From an uncultured Bacilli bacterium (GTDB lineage Bacteria > Bacillota_I > Bacilli_A > RF39 > UBA660), in assembly GCA_947589495.1 (NCBI GenBank), contig CANQAK010000006.1, forward strand, positions 1-38,623: a DNA stretch of 38,623 bases, given 5' to 3'. Both the position numbers and the translations under genes were made by a program. Each line of letters opens with the position of its first letter. Positions within the stretch are counted from its first letter, which is position 1. Under the pieces are notes generated by a model. The model worked only from the letters and a program-made list of their open reading frames with translations, did no database searches and was not told where the DNA came from. Shown one piece after another: positions 1 through 6,769 of the stretch.

Positions 1-34
1 TTATATTTTTTAACTCCGTATTTGATAATTTCAT
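1..34 (-). CDS. Partial small peptide, leader-like N-terminus
   Basis: Only the first eleven codons are inside the window: MKLSNTELKNI. A good ribosome binding site (AAAGGAGA) lies 4 nt before the ATG, just downstream of the recombinase stop. The sequence resembles leaders of double-glycine bacteriocin precursors, in which ELKxI precedes the GG site, and it resembles the NTKELKHIKAG segment at the right edge of the window. The remainder lies beyond the left border, so the identification is only suggestive. It could equally be the start of an unrelated small protein. Confidence 0.45.
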   Translation of the reverse strand, partial: MKLSNTELKNI

Positions 35-57
35 ATTGTCTCCTTTCCTAATTACAC

Positions 58-1743
58 TTAAATGGGCGTGCTATGCCTTTCATCAATCTCTAATGACAAA
101 AATCTTATCTTTTCTTCACTACTAATATTTTTTAAATTTAATACAAATTTTACAACATTAGGAATATAATTATTGTTTTCATCATAATCCCCAATTATTA
201 CTTTGCTGATTAATTTTTTAAATATTGTATCATCAAATTTTTTTATTGTTGATGACTTTTCCAATTCTTTTTCTATCTCTTTCAATCTTTTTTCTTCTTT
301 TTGAATATATTTTTTTTCATTACTTATTTCATCCCTTTCTTTTTGAAGTTCTATTAACTCTTCATTTAATTGCCGATTTTTCTCAATAAACACATCATTA
401 TTTATATTCAAATTAATATTTAAATCTATTAATTTCGACATTCGATCTTTAACTGAATTGATTTTTTTATTTAGAATTAATATTTTTTCTTCACTATTTG
501 ATTTTGATATTACATTTTTAATTTTTTTTATTAAATCATCATTACGTGACTGATTTAAAAACTTATTAAACAACATAACAAATAACGATTTTAATTCTTC
601 ATCTCTGATTGTTACCGAACCCTCACATATTTTATGATGATTTGAAGCATTAGAAGAGCATGTCCAGTAAACATGTTCGTGTGTTACTCCATCTTTATTT
701 GTATATTTAGTTGTTCTCCTTACATATGAACTTCCACATTGTTCACAATGTATCATACTACTAAACGTATACCTTAAACTATATTTTTCACAATATTTTT
801 TACCATCTTTAATTTTAATACTTCTTGCTTGATAAATTGCTTGCACTTTATCAAATATACATCTTTCTATTATAGGTTCATGGTGATCTTTCGCGTAATA
901 CATTGGTTTCTGACCACGATTCCTGACTAATTTGTGCGATATTGGGCTTTCTACATAAAATTTTTGCCCACATAAATCACCAACATATTTCACATTTCTT
1001 AACATATCTTTTATTACAGCAGGATGCCATTTTTTACCTCCTTTAGGAGCAGCAATACCATTATTAGTTAATTTTTTTGCTATAACAGTCGATCCATATC
1101 CATCAATATAATATTTGAATATTTTCCTTACAACTATGGCTTCTTTTTCATTTATTGTTAGCTCCTTAGTATTTTTGTTATAATCGTACCCATAGCAGAT
1201 AATTGAACCACACGGTTCACCACGTTTCATTTTTGCCTTATATCCTAATTTAACATTCATAGACGTAGATTCACTTTCAGCCTGTGCAAAAGCACTATAT
1301 AATGTCAAAAACATTTCACTATCCATATTTAGTGTATGTATATTCTCTTTTTCAAAAAATACATCTATGTCTAGTTCTCTCAATAATCTAACAGTATTTA
1401 AAGTATCTACTGTATTTCTTGCAAACCTAGATATGGATTTCGCTATTATTATATCTATTTTTCCTTCTTTACAATCATCAATCATTCTTATAAATTCATC
1501 TCTGTTTTTTATTTGAGTTCCTGTAATACCATCATCCGCATAAACTCCAACAAATTCCCAATCTTTATTTTTCTTTATAAAATTTGAATAATGCTCTATT
1601 TGTGAATAATAGCTAGTTCTTTGATCTTCCATATCTGTACTCACTCTACAATACGCACAAACTTTCTTTTTTTTAGCCATTTTTGAAAGATTTTTAATAT
1701 GGTTCTGATTTATACTTGCTTTAATAACTTCTACCTCAACCAT
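58..1743 (-). CDS. Large serine recombinase (ICE integrase/excisionase)
   Basis: Catalyses integration and excision of the element by double-strand cleavage with a Ser nucleophile. The N-terminal resolvase domain carries CRVSTD (catalytic Ser at about residue 35), then SRFARNT and the long E helix. A recombinase domain follows, then a zinc ribbon with CEQC and later WTC/ICEG cysteines, then a long Lys/Glu-rich coiled coil. This is the usual order for TndX/Bxb1-type proteins, and about 561 aa is normal. An upstream ATG at 1749 sits too close to the GGAGG; the ATG at 1743 has 7-nt spacing and is preferred. It lies at the end of a run of small genes, as in Tn4451/Tn5397-type elements. The target site is not visible. 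Confidence 0.95.
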   Translation of the reverse strand: MVEVEVIKASINQNHIKNLSKMAKKKKVCAYCRVSTDMEDQRTSYYSQIEHYSNFIKKNKDWEFVGVYADDGITGTQIKNRDEFIRMIDDCKEGKIDIIIAKSISRFARNTVDTLNTVRLLRELDIDVFFEKENIHTLNMDSEMFLTLYSAFAQAESESTSMNVKLGYKAKMKRGEPCGSIICYGYDYNKNTKELTINEKEAIVVRKIFKYYIDGYGSTVIAKKLTNNGIAAPKGGKKWHPAVIKDMLRNVKYVGDLCGQKFYVESPISHKLVRNRGQKPMYYAKDHHEPIIERCIFDKVQAIYQARSIKIKDGKKYCEKYSLRYTFSSMIHCEQCGSSYVRRTTKYTNKDGVTHEHVYWTCSSNASNHHKICEGSVTIRDEELKSLFVMLFNKFLNQSRNDDLIKKIKNVISKSNSEEKILILNKKINSVKDRMSKLIDLNINLNINNDVFIEKNRQLNEELIELQKERDEISNEKKYIQKEEKRLKEIEKELEKSSTIKKFDDTIFKKLISKVIIGDYDENNNYIPNVVKFVLNLKNISSEEKIRFLSLEIDERHSTPI

Positions 1744-1797
1744 AAACATACCTCCAATTCTTTTTTACAAATAAAGCATACTATTAATAATTTATAA

Positions 1798-1983
1798 TTA
1801 AAATTCTGCGGAAAGTCCAATCGCACATTTGACTTTTTCATATTCCGCTTTTGTTAATAGTTTTTTTTCTAATAAAATATTTAATTTAGATAAATCGGAT
1901 AGCTTCTTTAATAGTTCATCTATTTCTTTTTCTTTAAAAAACTCGCTATAATACACTTTAAATTCGTTTGATTTTTTTCTCAT
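1798..1983 (-). CDS. Small SHOCT-like helical protein
   Basis: A 61-aa acidic/basic helical protein. Its C-terminal half (LLEKKLLTKAEYEKVK) matches the style of SHOCT and related short C-terminal domains, which often occur just upstream of ICE serine recombinases. Its ATG overlaps the TGA of the preceding ORF as ATGA, implying translational coupling, and the recombinase starts about 55 nt downstream. Function unknown; by position it may assist or modulate recombination, but that is inference. Confidence 0.65.
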   Translation of the reverse strand: MRKKSNEFKVYYSEFFKEKEIDELLKKLSDLSKLNILLEKKLLTKAEYEKVKCAIGLSAEF

Positions 1984-2165
1984 AATTTATTACCTACTTT
2001 TTTAAGCGAAATCATATTAAAAACATAATAAAAATAACAGAATATGTACAATATCCTGTCTATAATTAACAATAATATTTTAAGTATTTTTATAACGATT
2101 TTATCTTTTCTAAAACCTTTTGAGTTAATAAATATTCTATACATTTTTCTATTGTTTTTGAGCAT
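1980..2165 (-). CDS. Small hydrophobic protein of unknown function
   Basis: A 61-aa ORF with a long hydrophobic stretch (KILKILLLIIDRILYIFCYF) that could be one membrane helix, with basic ends. It overlaps the preceding 66-aa gene at its start and shares ATGA with the next gene at its stop, a tight coupling that argues for real translation. No clear Shine-Dalgarno precedes either possible ATG (2165 or 2144). I do not recognise the family. It could be a spurious frame filling the gap between two coupled genes. Confidence 0.45.
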   Translation of the reverse strand: MLKNNRKMYRIFINSKGFRKDKIVIKILKILLLIIDRILYIFCYFYYVFNMISLKKVGNKL

Positions 2166-2349
2166 ATTTTTCCACTCTATATATAATTTGTGGTGGTGTG
2201 GTAAACAAATTTAATATATTTACTTTTCTATCTTTTAAATAATCTGTAAGAACTTTATTAACATCTTCTTTTGCTTTTTTCATACTTGTTTGTGAATGAT
2301 CTATTGTAGTTTCATATATCAATTTTATTTTAACTTTATATCTTTTCAT
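2149..2349 (-). CDS. Conserved-looking 66-aa ICE protein, unknown
   Basis: A small basic protein (MKRYKVKIKLIYETT...) with a central helix rich in Lys and Asp and a C-terminal YRVEKYAQKQ. No membrane segment and no motif that I can name. AGGAGG lies upstream of the ATG at somewhat long spacing (about 11 nt). It is the first gene of the run that ends in the recombinase, and it directly follows the structured RNA segment at 2399-2623, so that RNA may be its leader. Function unknown. Confidence 0.6.
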   Translation of the reverse strand: MKRYKVKIKLIYETTIDHSQTSMKKAKEDVNKVLTDYLKDRKVNILNLFTTPPQIIYRVEKYAQKQ

Positions 2350-2398
2350 TTAAAAAATTTCCTCCTAATTTTAATACATAGCTATTAATGTTTTTTAA

Positions 2399-2623
2399 TA
2401 TTCATCAAATGATTGATAGCTAATCAATTCCATGAGAATTCCACTCCCTCGAGGATCACTCCAGGCTGCTCCCATTGCTTTAGTCTATGGCTGAACAGAA
2501 GTATCATTAACCTTATTATTTATCATCGCAATATTAGTTGCTAACTAATTTTATAACCAAGCATTTATCGTCAAGCGTGCTTGTTAACGTGCTCCTTAAT
2601 AATAAGAACGTATTTGATGAATA
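2399..2623 (-). ncRNA. Large structured RNA candidate closed by a 12-bp stem
   Basis: No gene fits here, and the segment is visibly more GC-rich and patterned than its surroundings. Read on the minus strand, the ends pair perfectly: TATTCATCAAAT (2623-2612) with ATTTGATGAATA (2410-2399). Inside are CTTATTATT/AATAATAAG (9 bp), TTAGTT-AGC-AACTAA, CAAGC-AC-GCTTG, ATTGAT-TAGCT-ATCAAT and CCAT/ATGG, plus a purine-rich core containing GGGAGCAGCC and CTCGAGGGAGTGG. No convincing promoter or terminator was found, so it may be a leader of the 66-aa/recombinase operon or a processed RNA. The size would fit a raiA-like large ncRNA, but I could not match a family. No reverse transcriptase is present, so a retron is unlikely. 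Confidence 0.55.
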
Positions 2624-2660
2624 AATATAAAATTTTCAAAGATCTTTTCTGCGTTCTGTA

Positions 2661-2705
2661 AAAAAACAAAAAACAGGTGGAAAGTATAAATTTACCTTTC
2701 CACCT
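2661..2705 (-). terminator. Rho-independent terminator after sigma-like gene
   Basis: A perfect 10-bp stem, AGGTGGAAAG (2675-2684) with CTTTCCACCT (2696-2705), followed on the minus strand by GTTTTTTGTTTTTTT. It lies about 30 nt after the stop of the sigma-like gene and separates it from the structured RNA and the recombinase module. Confidence 0.85.
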
Positions 2706-2735
2706 ATTTCCTCACTAAAATACGAAAAGTTTAGT

Positions 2736-3215
2736 CTAATTTTTAAATTTTTTTGAAATTTTTTCTATTGCTATATCAATTGAAAACTTAACAGCGCTTT
2801 TTGTGCAACCTTCTTCTTTAGCTATTTCATCTAAAGTTTTATCCTCAAAATAATATTTTTTTAGCCTTCTTCTTTGTATTTCAGGCAAGCTTTTTATAGC
2901 TTGTTTTAAATTGTTATTCCGGATTTTATTTTCTACTATTTCATCCGTTGTTTTACTTTGATAAAGCATTCTTTTATATAGTAATTCATCACTTTCCATA
3001 ATATTTAAATGTTCTATATGTCTATCATACTTATTTAATTGTGATATATCATCTAATTCAAAATCATTGAATGTTTTATATAAATCATAATTAATTTTAA
3101 TGCAAATTAATCTTTTTTTACTATCCATAAAAGATATTGCATATGTATTGTTGGCAGAGTCATATATTAAGGTATATGGGTTATCTTTACTTTTTCTCCT
3201 CTTGGGATAATTCAT
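2736..3215 (-). CDS. Sigma-70 region 4-like regulator
   Basis: A 159-aa protein whose C-terminal 55 residues form a sigma-region-4-type helix-turn-helix: LPEIQRRRLKKYYFEDKTL, then DEIAKEEGCTKSAVKFSI. This is the arrangement seen in the short sigma-factor-like regulators of Tn916/Tn1549-type elements. No region 2 is visible, so it is probably not a complete sigma factor; it more likely tunes transcription of the excision or transfer genes. AAGGAAGGAG precedes the ATG. It ends at its own strong terminator. Confidence 0.8.
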   Translation of the reverse strand: MNYPKRRKSKDNPYTLIYDSANNTYAISFMDSKKRLICIKINYDLYKTFNDFELDDISQLNKYDRHIEHLNIMESDELLYKRMLYQSKTTDEIVENKIRNNNLKQAIKSLPEIQRRRLKKYYFEDKTLDEIAKEEGCTKSAVKFSIDIAIEKISKKFKN

Positions 3216-3280
3216 ACTCCTTCCTTTCTATCGATTTATTTAGATAGAAACGGAGGAGCACGTATTAAATAAAAACATAC

Positions 3281-3511
3281 AAAAAAAATCCCAGATGGGA
3301 TTTCTAATTTGCATCTAGGATTTAAAATTATATAAAAATAAGAATATAAATATAAAACCCAAAACCCACTTATCATAGTAGCACACCCATCAATGCCACA
3401 ACTATTTACTGCAATAGTAAAAAGCGTTTAGATGTACTACTTAATATCTAACCCTTTATACTTTAAATTATTTTTAATTTACTACTATAAAGGCATTGTC
3501 CCTTTTTTTAG
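3281..3511 (-). ncRNA. Candidate small RNA with own promoter and terminator
   Basis: About 230 nt without a convincing coding frame, read on the minus strand. A first domain pairs 3486-3493 with 3453-3460 (CCTTTATA/TATAAAGG) around an inner AAATTA/TAATTT hairpin. A second pairs GTAGTACA (3440-3433) with TGTGCTAC (3385-3378, one G-U), enclosing TTTACT-ATTGC-AGTAAA. The 3' end is AAATCCC-ATCT-GGGATTT followed by a T run (3303-3281), a clear intrinsic terminator. A promoter lies immediately upstream. Family unknown; a regulatory or antisense RNA of the element is the simplest reading. An ORF starting MISGFW spans the terminator and lacks a ribosome site, so it is not favoured. Confidence 0.6.
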
Positions 3512-3516
3512 CAGCT

Positions 3517-3545
3517 ATTATATATTTTTTTATTATAAAAGTAAA
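3517..3545 (-). promoter_or_regulatory. Promoter of the candidate small RNA
   Basis: On the minus strand TTTACT (3545-3540), a 17-nt spacer, then a perfect TATAAT (3522-3517). The expected start point is near 3511, just before the first paired region of the candidate RNA. No ribosome site or long ORF follows. Confidence 0.6.
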
Positions 3546-3621
3546 TTGATATTATGACAAAAAACGACAAATTATTTTGGATAAATATGATATTATCTAA
3601 AACTTGTAAGGGGGATTAATA

Positions 3622-3777
3622 ATGAGACAATTAAAAGGAAGAAAATTAAAAAAGTTTATTGCAAAATATTTTAAAGAGTATAATAAAGACATTAAAAAGG
3701 TTACTTATTTTAGTTATAGAAACGTAACTGAATATTTAATAAATGATCATTATTTATATATTAGAAAAATTAGGTAG
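3622..3777 (+). CDS. Small basic 51-aa protein
   Basis: ATG preceded by AAGGGGG at 7 nt; product MRQLKGRKLKKFIAKYFKEY... ending YLYIRKIR. It is strongly basic, with no Cys and no membrane helix, and resembles small nucleic-acid-binding or host-takeover peptides, but I do not recognise the family. It is one of only two likely plus-strand genes in this region. It ends inside a 10-bp terminator shared with the opposing gene. Confidence 0.6.
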   Translation: MRQLKGRKLKKFIAKYFKEYNKDIKKVTYFSYRNVTEYLINDHYLYIRKIR

Positions 3778-3794
3778 ATTATAATACCTAATTT
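3767..3794. terminator. Bidirectional terminator between convergent small genes
   Basis: Perfect 10-bp stem AAATTAGGTA (3767-3776) / TACCTAATTT (3785-3794) with loop GATTATAA and T runs on the plus side. It overlaps the stop of the plus-strand 51-aa gene and lies just beyond the stop of the minus-strand ribbon-helix-helix gene. Confidence 0.75.
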
Positions 3795-3796
3795 TT

Positions 3797-3964
3797 TCAT
3801 TTTTGTTTTAAACACTCTTCTATCATTGAAATTATTACATTATTAAATGAAGTATTATATTTTTTTGCTATTTCCTCTATTTGATGAATTAAATCATATT
3901 TCATATATAGTGATTTATAACCTGCCGGTTCTTTATTTTGGGTATGTTTTATTTTAAACTTCAT
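3797..3964 (-). CDS. Ribbon-helix-helix-like small protein
   Basis: A 55-aa ORF with AGGAGG 4 nt before its ATG. The sequence (MKFKIKHTQNKEPAGYKSLYM..., then a DLIHQIEEIAKKYNTSFNNV helix pair) has the strand-helix-helix pattern of Arc/MetJ-type DNA-binding proteins: a short beta segment YKSLYMK, helix 1 LIHQIEEIAKKY, turn NTS, helix 2 FNNVIISMIEECLKQ. Likely a small transcriptional repressor of the element. It follows the ArpU-like gene by about 25 nt and is probably co-transcribed with it. Confidence 0.7.
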   Translation of the reverse strand: MKFKIKHTQNKEPAGYKSLYMKYDLIHQIEEIAKKYNTSFNNVIISMIEECLKQK

Positions 3965-3988
3965 ATTTCCTCCTATAAATTAATTATT

Positions 3989-4390
3989 TCACCTAATACC
4001 TAAAGCATAAGAAAATCTTATTAAAGTTTCCTTTTTCTTTGAATAGTAGTATCCTAAAGAGAAACCTAAATTATTAGCAATATATCTATCATCATAATTA
4101 TTTTCTTTATCTATATATGTCCAATATATTATCTTTCTTTCATCCGTTGTAAGTTTATTAAAAGAATTTCTAACATAATTTATAAATTCAATTCTTCTTG
4201 CTATTTTTTCATCATCAATAAAAATATATTTTAAAAAATTACTACTCATATCCAAATTAAGTGTTTCAAATTTAAAATTATCACCTATCATGAAAAATGA
4301 TTTACAATCAACTGCTAAACAATAATATACATATTTTTGTATAATTTCTTCTATTTGCTTTTTGATTTTTTTAAAATTTATATCATACAT
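3989..4390 (-). CDS. ArpU/RinA-like transcription regulator
   Basis: The C-terminal part (LTTDERKIIYWTYIDK..., DDRYIANNLGFSLGYYYSKKKETLIRFSYALGI) has the layout of ArpU-family regulators: an ERxII helix, a DRxIAxxLG turn-helix and a SxxYYxxKKxxLxxFAxALG helix. In phages these activate late genes; in ICEs similar proteins regulate excision or transfer. An upstream ATG at 4477 would add 29 residues without a ribosome site. The ATG at 4390 has AAAGGAGAG and is preferred (133 aa). It is divergent from the XRE regulator, and the roughly 110 nt between them must hold both promoters. Confidence 0.7.
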   Translation of the reverse strand: MYDINFKKIKKQIEEIIQKYVYYCLAVDCKSFFMIGDNFKFETLNLDMSSNFLKYIFIDDEKIARRIEFINYVRNSFNKLTTDERKIIYWTYIDKENNYDDRYIANNLGFSLGYYYSKKKETLIRFSYALGIR

Positions 4391-4499
4391 AATAGTATAA
4401 ACTCTCCTTTCAAAGTATTTTGTTAAAGTAAATGTCGGATACACTTGGTAGCAAACAATAAAATAAAAAGTTATCATAGTATTAATGGGTGGTAATAAA

Positions 4500-4703
4500 A
4501 TGATACTTAAATTATTAGCTAAAAATGTTAGATATTATAGAATGAAAAAAAATTGGCCGCAAGAAAAGCTTGCAGAAAAAGCAAATTGTAGTAGAAATAA
4601 CATATCAGATATTGAAAATGCAAAATACCCTGCAACTTTAATTAAAGTTGAAAATATTGCTAATGCATTAGGGGTTGATGTATATAAATTATTTTTACCA
4701 TAA
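4500..4703 (+). CDS. XRE-family helix-turn-helix repressor
   Basis: A 67-aa Cro/CI-type protein. The helix-turn-helix runs LAKNVRYYRMKKNWPQEKLA, then EKANCSRNNISDIENAKY, with the typical ending IANALGVDVYKLF. Single-domain repressors of this kind hold ICE excision genes silent. The start at 4500 is chosen because GGGTGG lies 7 nt upstream; an ATG at 4485 lacks a site. It is transcribed away from the ArpU-like gene, the usual lysogeny-switch geometry. After its stop come an inverted repeat and a pair of direct repeats. Confidence 0.9.
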   Translation: MILKLLAKNVRYYRMKKNWPQEKLAEKANCSRNNISDIENAKYPATLIKVENIANALGVDVYKLFLP

Positions 4704-4716
4704 GTTGCTAAAACAC

Positions 4717-4736
4717 ATAATCAAAATAATGATTAT
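4717..4736. repeat. Inverted repeat after the XRE gene
   Basis: ATAATCA, a 6-nt loop, then TGATTAT, 13 nt after the repressor stop. There is no T run, so it is a weak terminator or a possible operator. Confidence 0.4.
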
Positions 4737-4785
4737 ATACTTTATATTATATCATTAAGTTTCTGCTTTTCAAATATAAACTTAA

Positions 4786-4820
4786 ATTATAATTTCATAA
4801 AACATTATAATTTCATAAAA
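4786..4820. repeat. Two 17-bp direct repeats, 18-nt period
   Basis: ATTATAATTTCATAAAA occurs twice with one base between copies (4786-4802 and 4804-4820). It lies in the otherwise empty 4704-5082 gap between the XRE gene and the end of the cargo operon. It could be a protein-binding iteron, a trace of insertion, or a chance repeat in AT-rich DNA. Confidence 0.5.
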
Positions 4821-4918
4821 TTATTTTAATTTTAAAAAAATAAGAATGTATTAGCATATATTTAAATAGTTTTTCTGTTTATGACTTTTGTTATAAAATT
4901 ATAGATTAAAAAATAATC

Positions 4919-4952
4919 AAAAAAGAAACAAAAATTGTTTTGTTTCTTTTTT
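4919..4952. terminator. Bidirectional terminator between cargo operon and XRE gene
   Basis: A perfect 15-bp stem, AAAAAAGAAACAAAA with TTTTGTTTCTTTTTT, loop ATTG. The flanking A and T runs let it work in both directions. It sits between the convergent XRE gene and the last gene of the large minus-strand cargo operon. The rest of 4704-5082 shows no gene. Confidence 0.85.
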
Positions 4953-5082
4953 ATATTAGTTAGAATTTCTAAAATAAATAATTATTTTTTCACAAAAAAT
5001 TCATAATTGTAAAGATTTATAGATAGTATTAATTTTTATAAAACTGAAATCCCAGTATTACATACTATAAGGTACCATTAAA

Positions 5083-6111
5083 CTATTTCATAAAAAAATC
5101 ACTTAATTTATAACTAACATTATTTTTTAATACATTATTATACTTCGAATTAAAAATATTTCCAACATTTTCTTTTGGGCAAACAATACTTACTTTTCTC
5201 TTGCGTATAATATATTCAAATTCTTTTCTTGAAAGAGAAATAAAACAATTATTCTTGTGATTCCAAAGCCATATTTCATCTATTTTTTCCTTTGTATAAT
5301 ATATACCAAAACAATATTTATTAACTGCTATGCATTTAGATCTTCCACCAAATAAATAAATTTTTTCTTTTGAATTATTATTTTCATGAAATTCATTAAT
5401 GATTTTTTTATAAAATCTATATATATCAACACTACTATTTAATTTTGCTGCTCTATCAGCTATTTTATTATCATAAATAATTTTTTTTAAGTTTTCGTTT
5501 AAATTATTTCTAAATTTGTCTATTACTTTACTAATATATACATCAAAATATTCATTCCTATTTTTCTTTATATACCTTATTTTCTTCATAATTTCTGTAA
5601 GTTGTTTATTGGTTAAATTAATCAAACATTTCTTGTCATCTTTTCTTCCAAAATTAAACCACTTCTTATGAGTTTGAATATTATCAAGGTTTCTTTCCAA
5701 ATCTACACTTATGTAGTGTTTATCACTTATTTTATATACTGGTATAATATGTTCTCCATTAGTAAAATCAGAAAAGTTATCATATGATAAAATGCCACTA
5801 ATTGCACCCAAATAATATATATCAATATTAAATTTTTTAGCAATGTTTTTTAATAATCTTGCTGCCGAAATACATATTATTTGATTTCTATTTAATTCGC
5901 CAAAACGTTTTTTTCTATATTTTTCATAAAATCTTATTTTATATTTTTCGGTATTCCAGTGAAATTTTGAACTAAAACTTCTATTCATTCCGATAACAAA
6001 AATCATACATGCAATTTTCTCTAAATCTGTATAATTATTATCATTTATTTTTTGTTTAATTATTTTATATAATTTTTTTTCACTTTTAGCCATTTTTATT
6101 ATTTCATTCAC
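5083..6111 (-). CDS. Transglutaminase-like (Cys/His/Asp) protein, putative
   Basis: A 342-aa, very Lys/Asn-rich protein without a signal peptide or membrane helix. Residues 75-140 fit the papain/transglutaminase fold: QIICISAARLLKNIAKKFNI puts Cys80 at the start of a helix, GEHIIPVYKI puts His121 in a strand, and KHYISVDLE places Asp137 after the next strand. This is the usual C-H-D order and spacing. The C-terminal half has no motif that I recognise. It is the last gene of the cargo operon, 7 nt after the kinase. It could be a peptidase, amidase or acyl-transferring enzyme. The triad is read by eye, so the assignment is tentative. Confidence 0.55.
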   Translation of the reverse strand: MNEIIKMAKSEKKLYKIIKQKINDNNYTDLEKIACMIFVIGMNRSFSSKFHWNTEKYKIRFYEKYRKKRFGELNRNQIICISAARLLKNIAKKFNIDIYYLGAISGILSYDNFSDFTNGEHIIPVYKISDKHYISVDLERNLDNIQTHKKWFNFGRKDDKKCLINLTNKQLTEIMKKIRYIKKNRNEYFDVYISKVIDKFRNNLNENLKKIIYDNKIADRAAKLNSSVDIYRFYKKIINEFHENNNSKEKIYLFGGRSKCIAVNKYCFGIYYTKEKIDEIWLWNHKNNCFISLSRKEFEYIIRKRKVSIVCPKENVGNIFNSKYNNVLKNNVSYKLSDFFMK

Positions 6112-6118
6112 TTATAGA

Positions 6119-6748
6119 TTATTTATATTTATTAAAGATTCTTTTTGATAATCTTAGGTTTACTTCCTCAATCGAACCAGTAGCATCAAATTCAATATAT
6201 TCACCATTATTCAATTGTTCTTGAATAATTAAGTTTTGAAAATCCTGATATTTACTATAAATTGCAGTTTTTTCTAAATCCAAATCTGAAAACTTTCTTT
6301 GTTTAGTAATAGCTTTTCTACACTCAATAGTTTGTGCAATATTGAAAAATAAATCCTCATCTTCTATATTTTCTATTCTATACTTATATTTAATTTCAGA
6401 GATTAATTCTAATGCATCATCTTTCGATAATCCCTTATACATTAAAGTAGCAATCGTTCTTGCATCAAAATTTTTTATTCCTTTATCAACTATTATTATT
6501 GGTTTTTGAATATTACATATATATAAATTTCTTGCATCCAATATTTTGTAGATTTCATTAGCAAACTCTGATGGTGTACTATCTATAAACCACCATTTAA
6601 AGTCACCTACTAATGTTTTTGCTTCACCAAGAAATTCTTTAAAACCACTAACAGTACCTATTAATTTCGGATTATTTTTAGCCAATAAATTTAATTGCGT
6701 TGTTTTACCTGATCCATCTACACCATTAAAACTAACTATACGACTCAT
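6119..6748 (-). CDS. Thymidylate kinase-like P-loop nucleoside/sugar kinase
   Basis: A 209-aa soluble kinase. The P-loop FNGVDGSGKTTQ (G9-T16) is the thymidylate-kinase form, followed by an SxPSEFANEIY stretch and a VDKGIKNFDARTIA segment where TMKs have the DR(Y/F) motif. It resembles, but is probably not, housekeeping dTMP kinase: the substrate-binding region diverges and it sits in a cargo operon. It is clearly paralogous to the first 180 residues of the upstream gene (for example FIDSTPSEFANEIY against IIDSLPNEICDVIY). Their upstream regions also share AATTATTAAGGNGGTAATAA, so the pair arose by tandem duplication. Likely transfers phosphate to a nucleoside monophosphate or similar pathway intermediate. 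Confidence 0.75.
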   Translation of the reverse strand: MSRIVSFNGVDGSGKTTQLNLLAKNNPKLIGTVSGFKEFLGEAKTLVGDFKWWFIDSTPSEFANEIYKILDARNLYICNIQKPIIIVDKGIKNFDARTIATLMYKGLSKDDALELISEIKYKYRIENIEDEDLFFNIAQTIECRKAITKQRKFSDLDLEKTAIYSKYQDFQNLIIQEQLNNGEYIEFDATGSIEEVNLRLSKRIFNKYK

Positions 6749-6769
6749 TTTTATTACCCCCTTAATAAT

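Noticed and set aside
2399-2623. Retron msr-msd, because of the complementary end arms
   Set aside because: No reverse transcriptase gene is present anywhere in the window; retron RNA needs one adjacent.
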